This document shows, piece by piece, positions 53,655 to 57,155 of a stretch of DNA of 57,155 nt. Numbering within the stretch: the stretch's first letter is position 1; each line of letters opens with the position of its first letter. The notes beneath the pieces are model-generated. The model saw nothing but the letters and a program-made list of their open reading frames with translations. It searched no databases and had not been told where the DNA came from. This DNA comes from an uncultured Verrucomicrobiales bacterium (GTDB lineage: Bacteria; Verrucomicrobiota; Verrucomicrobiia; Verrucomicrobiales; Akkermansiaceae): assembly GCA_937930235.1 (NCBI GenBank), contig CALGLJ010000098.1, positions 1 through 57,155 on the forward strand. The letters run 5' to 3'. A program made the position numbers and the translations under genes.

Positions 53655-54362
53655 TTAAGGGGTGTAAGGTTTGAGCGTTATTGTGACAACAGATTCCAAT
53701 TTTGGGAGAAGTTTCTTATTGGGAATCCAGACATCATCATTGGATCGATCCTTACCTGGATAGTTGAGCATCGCAGGTTGCGAAGTATAGATCGCGATCA
53801 AGTCCCCTGCGACCTCTGCTTTATATTTCCCCTCATGCATGTAGGAGCCGGTATTCAGCCAGGGACCTGGTTGCATCGTAGTTTCCGTCACGATGTGATA
53901 AATGAGCTTGTTCATCGCGAATGTTTTTTGAGCGCCTCCCTCTTTCCAACTCACGTGAATATCTATCCGAGATGCTTGGCGTTGCGCCTCCGGAACGTCA
54001 GGGTATTTTCCGGTAAGATTGAAATCTGCGTCCATGATTTCGAAGAGCTCTTGAGATTCCTGATAGCGTAACAGCTTGAGCGCAATATTCAGATTAATAG
54101 GAGAAATATCGGTGAGGAAGAGAGATTCGTGAACCTTCCCTTTGGTCATAACAAGAACGTACTCTAAGAGGCCTTCGTTCATATTCAGGCCCGCATCAAA
54201 GGAAATTTCCCGAGTTTTTTTATTCAGATGAATTTTCCCAATCTGAAGCTCGTCGGCGTTAATTTCTTTGATGACCGGTTTGACCGTTGCGGGAGCTTCT
54301 TTAGACGGCTCTTGCGCGAGTAAACTAGTGCTCATAAGAACTGGGATCAGCAGTCGAATCAT
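53655..54362 (-). CDS. YdjY-domain periplasmic protein
   Basis: I start at 54362 (MIRLLIPVLMSTSLLAQ, a signal peptide); the track start adds ten residues. The mature protein contains IHLNKKTREISFDAGLNMNEGLLEYVLVMTKGKVHESLFLTDISPINLNIALKLL, a YdjY-domain pattern. E. coli YdjY is linked to an electron-transfer ferredoxin cluster, but its role is unknown. The Verrucomicrobia have many stand-alone copies. It is followed after 5 bp by the prenyltransferase-repeat gene, so these probably form a two- or three-gene operon with 54400-55428. Confidence 0.75.
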   Translation of the reverse strand: MIRLLIPVLMSTSLLAQEPSKEAPATVKPVIKEINADELQIGKIHLNKKTREISFDAGLNMNEGLLEYVLVMTKGKVHESLFLTDISPINLNIALKLLRYQESQELFEIMDADFNLTGKYPDVPEAQRQASRIDIHVSWKEGGAQKTFAMNKLIYHIVTETTMQPGPWLNTGSYMHEGKYKAEVAGDLIAIYTSQPAMLNYPGKDRSNDDVWIPNKKLLPKLESVVTITLKPYTP

Positions 54363-54399
54363 GATTCTTTGGTTTAAAACTGATTTGAACATGGTTTTA

Positions 54400-55428
54400 T
54401 TAGTCTATTTCTTTCAGACGTTCGCTCTTTTTCGCTCGTGGAGGAAGGCTGGGAGGAGAACTCCGCTTGGGGACGAGGGTGGCCGCATAATCTCGCCACA
54501 TGAGACGAGTCATTCCTTCGCTCAAATCACGTGGAGAGGCATCATCTGGCACCGCATAGCCCAGATCAGAAAGCTGCAGGCGAACCATTCGAAAGAGAAT
54601 TTTAGCCAGTTCATCTGTGGTAGAAGAAGCTTCGTGAGAGAGTGAATTCAAAGTCAGCACGGGACCATCCCCTCCCGCAGTGAGTTGAAGCGCGATGCTT
54701 TGCGCCGCATCCTCCCTCCTACCACTACTAATCTTGGGAATGACTTCGAGCTGAAGGCTGGAGGCTTCCCGAATCTGGGTTGCGACATCTAGGGCGGCTT
54801 TCTTCAAATGAGCGGGAACCTTCCCCGCACAAGTGAGATGAAGGGTAAGAGTGATTTCCGTGCTAGGATCGATGGCCCAGTGCGGGAGTTCCTTGGACAG
54901 CGCCCTAATCCCAGCCGCAGCTTGTGCGGTTTCACTGGGATTTGAGATCGTGGAATCGATAACGCGTTCCAGCGCTAGGAGAGCTCGCTGTGATTGGCCA
55001 AGAGTTTGGAGACGGGAAGAGAGATCTAAAGTGCGTGCCGGACCTTCCTGACGCGCAAAATCGCGGTATTCTGCGAGACCGGGAGCATGTTCGAGATTTC
55101 CGAGATCGGTTTCCTCAATACGTAAATTTTCTAGGATTTCAGGTTCTTCTTTCAGAGGCTTCGGAGGAGGAAGCACTAGAGGAGTCACTTTAGGAATGCC
55201 ACTCACGAGATCTGCGCCAAAGTCTTCCGGAGGAAGAACGGCCCCTCGTGGGGACATGAAATCATAATGTCGCGTCCCTGCGAACCAGGTGCCATAGATG
55301 GACCCCAGGATGCCAATAACGACGATATACCACGGAACTCTCAAGAGAACTTTAAGATGAAGCTTTGAGCGAGAGATGCAAGTGCGAGTGCGGGGGCACA
55401 AAAAATGCCCGCTGTTTTGAGCGGACAT
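54400..55428 (-). CDS. Membrane-anchored protein of unknown function
   Basis: The track ORF extends into rplS. The best ATG is at 55428 (MSAQNSGHFLCP), giving 342 residues, but it lies inside the rplS terminator. A TTG at 55342-55344 would begin right before the membrane helix (MRVPWYIVVIGILGSIYGTWFAG). The periplasmic part has a Pro-rich linker (VLPPPKPLKEEPEIL), a helical region (LDLSSRLQTLGQSQRALLALERVID) and a beta/alpha part (TEITLTLHLTCAGKVPAHLKKAALDVATQI). No known domain is apparent. It lies upstream of the YdjY and prenyltransferase-repeat genes. Confidence 0.6.
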   Translation of the reverse strand: MSAQNSGHFLCPRTRTCISRSKLHLKVLLRVPWYIVVIGILGSIYGTWFAGTRHYDFMSPRGAVLPPEDFGADLVSGIPKVTPLVLPPPKPLKEEPEILENLRIEETDLGNLEHAPGLAEYRDFARQEGPARTLDLSSRLQTLGQSQRALLALERVIDSTISNPSETAQAAAGIRALSKELPHWAIDPSTEITLTLHLTCAGKVPAHLKKAALDVATQIREASSLQLEVIPKISSGRREDAAQSIALQLTAGGDGPVLTLNSLSHEASSTTDELAKILFRMVRLQLSDLGYAVPDDASPRDLSEGMTRLMWRDYAATLVPKRSSPPSLPPRAKKSERLKEID

Positions 55429-55440
55429 TTTCAGAAAAAA
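55402..55440 (-). terminator. Intrinsic terminator after rplS
   Basis: On the minus strand AAAATGTCCGCT pairs with AGCGGGCATTTT (12 bp, one U-G pair, 6-nt loop), followed by TTTTGTG. It lies 26 bp past the rplS stop and covers the ATG at 55428, so the next gene probably begins further in. Confidence 0.8.
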
Positions 55441-55456
55441 GGAAATTCTAAAGAAC

Positions 55457-55804
55457 TTATTCTGCACTCTTAACGAGAGTCGCCTTCTTACCCACGCGGT
55501 CACGCAAGTAATGAAGTCGAGAACGGCGCACTTTACCGCGAGAAACGACTTCGACTTTATCGATACGAGGGCTGTGCTCGCAGAACACCCGCTCAACTCC
55601 AGTTCCATAAGAAATTTTACGAACCGTAAACCCAGAATTTAAGCCGCGGCCACCGCGACGGGCAATCACGATGCCCTGAAAGATCTGGATTCGCTCCTTG
55701 CCACCTTCCACAACGCGGGTGTGGACTTTCACCGTATCACCTACGCTGAAATCAGTGGTTTCAGCTTTCAGTTGTTCTTGTTCAATTTTTTTGATGATGT
55801 CCAT
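55457..55804 (-). CDS. rplS: 50S ribosomal protein L19
   Basis: The 115-residue protein lies at the 30S-50S interface. Signature stretches are [63 protein letters not shown] and [20 protein letters not shown], complete to the usual C-terminus. The gene is single, away from rpsP and without trmD or rimM beside it. Its terminator and an ISAs1 element lie at its two sides. Confidence 0.96.
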   Translation of the reverse strand: MDIIKKIEQEQLKAETTDFSVGDTVKVHTRVVEGGKERIQIFQGIVIARRGGRGLNSGFTVRKISYGTGVERVFCEHSPRIDKVEVVSRGKVRRSRLHYLRDRVGKKATLVKSAE

Positions 55805-55885
55805 AATCGTGGTTACTTGTTGGCAGCGCGCAGGAGCTAAGGGATTTGCAGAGGGTTTGCAAACGTTTTTTTAGTTAAACTACTC

Positions 55886-55907
55886 CAGGGCGATCAAGCT
55901 CGGGAGA
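55886..55907 (+). repeat. ISAs1 left terminal inverted repeat
   Basis: A 22-bp repeat starting CAGGGCGATC, identical to the reverse complement of the right terminal repeat. Confidence 0.92.
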
Positions 55908-55968
55908 CCCCATCATCTTGTAGCATATAAGACTGGTACGCTATATTTAGGTATTCTAAACTATTTGA

Positions 55969-57147
55969 ATGCCTCGTAATCCAAATAAAATCGACTACAC
56001 AGGTGGCTTGCCTGCTTGCCTCTCATCCTTTCAGGTTATCGAAGACCCACGTACCCCGGGAAATACTCAACATCATTTTGGAGAGGTCCTCTTTGTCTGC
56101 GTGACCGGCGTTCTCTGTGGCATGAACGGCTTTGCCGAGATCCAGGACTTCTGTGAACTCCAGCTGGATTGGTTTAAAAAATGGATTTCCCTGCCCAACG
56201 GCGTGCCCACTGCCCAGACCCTCTCTAATATTTTTCAACTCATTGATCCGGATCACTTTCAGCGCTGCCTCATCGATCACATCGGCGCCCTCCATCCCGA
56301 GCTTCAAGCTCAGATCATTGCTGTCGATGGCAAGAAGCTGCGAGGTAGTCACGAACTTCTCAAAGGAGCGGTGCATGCAGTCAGTGCTTGGGCGGCTGAC
56401 TCTGGCGTGACCTTGGCGCAGGAATTTGTGGATGAAAAATCCAATGAAATCACGGCTTTGCCCAAGCTGTTAGAAATGCTCGATCTGGAAGGTCACATCG
56501 TCACCATTGATGCCATGGGTGCCCAGACCGAGGTGGCCCAGCAGATTACTGATCAAGGAGCGGACTACCTCCTCGCTCTCAAAGGCAATCAGGGTAATAC
56601 TCACAAAGAAGTCATCGACCACTTTGACTTTGCCCTTCGTCAGCTGGATCTCAAGAATGCCACAGGTTGGAGCTACTTCATACAGGAGCCTGAGAAATCC
56701 CATGGTAGACTCACCACTAGAACAGTCCTCTGCACCAACAATCTGGAAACTCTGGATCCTGAGATTCGTAAGCGTTGGCCCGATCTCACCAGTATCGTAG
56801 TTGTTGAGTCAGACACCGAGGAACTTACCACCGGGAAGCGACGCAAAAAAGAACGACGCTATTATCTCAGTAGCCTCAAGGCAGAGGCTGCGAGGTTTCA
56901 TGACATCATTCGCCGTCACTGGAGCATCGAGAATCAATGTCACTGGGTCTTAGATGTCGTTTTTCGTGAAGATGCGAATCGGACGCGTAAAGCAAATGCA
57001 CCCAAGAATTTTGGCTCCTTACTTAGGATTGCGTTAAACATTCTCAAACTCGACACCTCTCTAAAAGGAAGCCTCCCGAAGAAAAGGCGTCATGCTGCCC
57101 ATGACTTCGAATATCGCGAACGACTTCTGCAAATCTCCCGAGCTTGA
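55969..57147 (+). CDS. ISAs1 family transposase (DDE)
   Basis: The 392-residue protein matches the ISAs1 layout. An N-terminal helical region has FQVIEDPRTPGNTQHHFGEVLFVCVTGVLCGMNGFAEI. The DDE catalytic core is IIAVDGKKLRGS (first Asp), IVTIDAMGAQ (second Asp) and HWSIENQCHWVLDVVF with the catalytic Glu. DANRTRKANAPKNFGSLLRIALNIL follows. No frameshift or stop is visible, so the element could be active. The stop codon overlaps the right terminal repeat. Confidence 0.95.
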   Translation: MPRNPNKIDYTGGLPACLSSFQVIEDPRTPGNTQHHFGEVLFVCVTGVLCGMNGFAEIQDFCELQLDWFKKWISLPNGVPTAQTLSNIFQLIDPDHFQRCLIDHIGALHPELQAQIIAVDGKKLRGSHELLKGAVHAVSAWAADSGVTLAQEFVDEKSNEITALPKLLEMLDLEGHIVTIDAMGAQTEVAQQITDQGADYLLALKGNQGNTHKEVIDHFDFALRQLDLKNATGWSYFIQEPEKSHGRLTTRTVLCTNNLETLDPEIRKRWPDLTSIVVVESDTEELTTGKRRKKERRYYLSSLKAEAARFHDIIRRHWSIENQCHWVLDVVFREDANRTRKANAPKNFGSLLRIALNILKLDTSLKGSLPKKRRHAAHDFEYRERLLQISRA

Positions 57148-57155
57148 TCGCCCTG
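57134..57155 (-). repeat. ISAs1 right terminal inverted repeat
   Basis: A 22-bp repeat that exactly mirrors the left end and coincides with the final base of the window. Confidence 0.92.

Larger units (their letters stand above)
55886..57155 (+). mobile_element. Complete ISAs1-family insertion sequence
   Basis: A 1270-bp element with perfect 22-bp terminal inverted repeats, 55886-55907 and 57134-57155, each starting CAGGGCGATCAAGCTCGGG. It contains a single intact transposase gene. The right repeat is the last base of the window, so a target duplication cannot be checked. It lies 81 bp upstream of rplS, on the promoter side, and could alter rplS expression. Confidence 0.92.

Overview
The window looks like a chromosomal segment from a member of the Verrucomicrobiota, roughly 50 percent GC. 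The basis is indirect: no 16S rRNA is present. A Chlamydia-like NrdA/NrdB pair, a DUF1501 C-terminus, GH95 and YdjY proteins, secreted proteins ending in DPDGDGxxNxEE repeats and LptE/BamD-type envelope lipoproteins all point to a Gram-negative PVC bacterium. Most of the window is ordinary housekeeping DNA on both strands, with two insertion sequences and a few accessory loci.

Layout. 1-5.2 kb: tail of a DUF1501 protein, a secreted GH95-type glycosidase, a lipoprotein of unknown function and two tandem L,D-transpeptidase lipoproteins. 5.2-8.2 kb: cytochrome b562-like protein, aat, and the yceD-rpmF-plsX cluster. 8.2-9.9 kb: an IS200-type element lying between two truncated genes. 10-14.6 kb: nrdB-nrdA, encoding a class I ribonucleotide reductase whose small subunit lacks the radical tyrosine. 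14.9-18 kb: a large RG-rich protein and an aldo/keto reductase, then a MITE-like inverted-repeat element. 18.3-21.8 kb: an apparent operon of porin, FMN-binding protein, PepSY membrane protein and ApbE flavin transferase behind a Fur-like palindrome. 21.8-23.5 kb: two membrane-anchored unknown proteins and tRNA-His. 23.7-32.9 kb: kdsB (apparently with a non-canonical AUC start), pyrG, nagZ-like, typA, yaaA, a SpoU methyltransferase, a fused MbnP/di-haem peroxidase and ruvC. 33.2-40.2 kb: an accessory island with a small VapA-like protein, a 1826-residue two-lipase/CHAT-protease protein and a small membrane protein. 40.3-48.3 kb: bamD-like, lptE-like, rsmI, sugar isomerase, recQ, clpB. 48.3-55.8 kb: rpsP, a metallopeptidase, a DEAD-box helicase, nadA, a trpG/pabA glutaminase, three secreted or membrane proteins and rplS. 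55.9 kb to the end: a complete ISAs1-family element whose right terminal repeat is the last base of the window.

The most interesting items are (i) the CHAT protease joined to two alpha/beta-hydrolase domains, a plausible conflict or cell-death effector; (ii) the single-chain MbnP-MbnH-like fusion; (iii) the iron-box-linked porin/flavoprotein/PepSY/ApbE operon, which reads as an iron-regulated extracytoplasmic electron-transfer module; (iv) the leucine at the radical site of NrdB; (v) the apparent AUC start of kdsB; and (vi) the IS200 element between a truncated polyvalent-kinase-like gene and the tail of a secreted protein. All functional calls come from reading the sequence; no database search was run.
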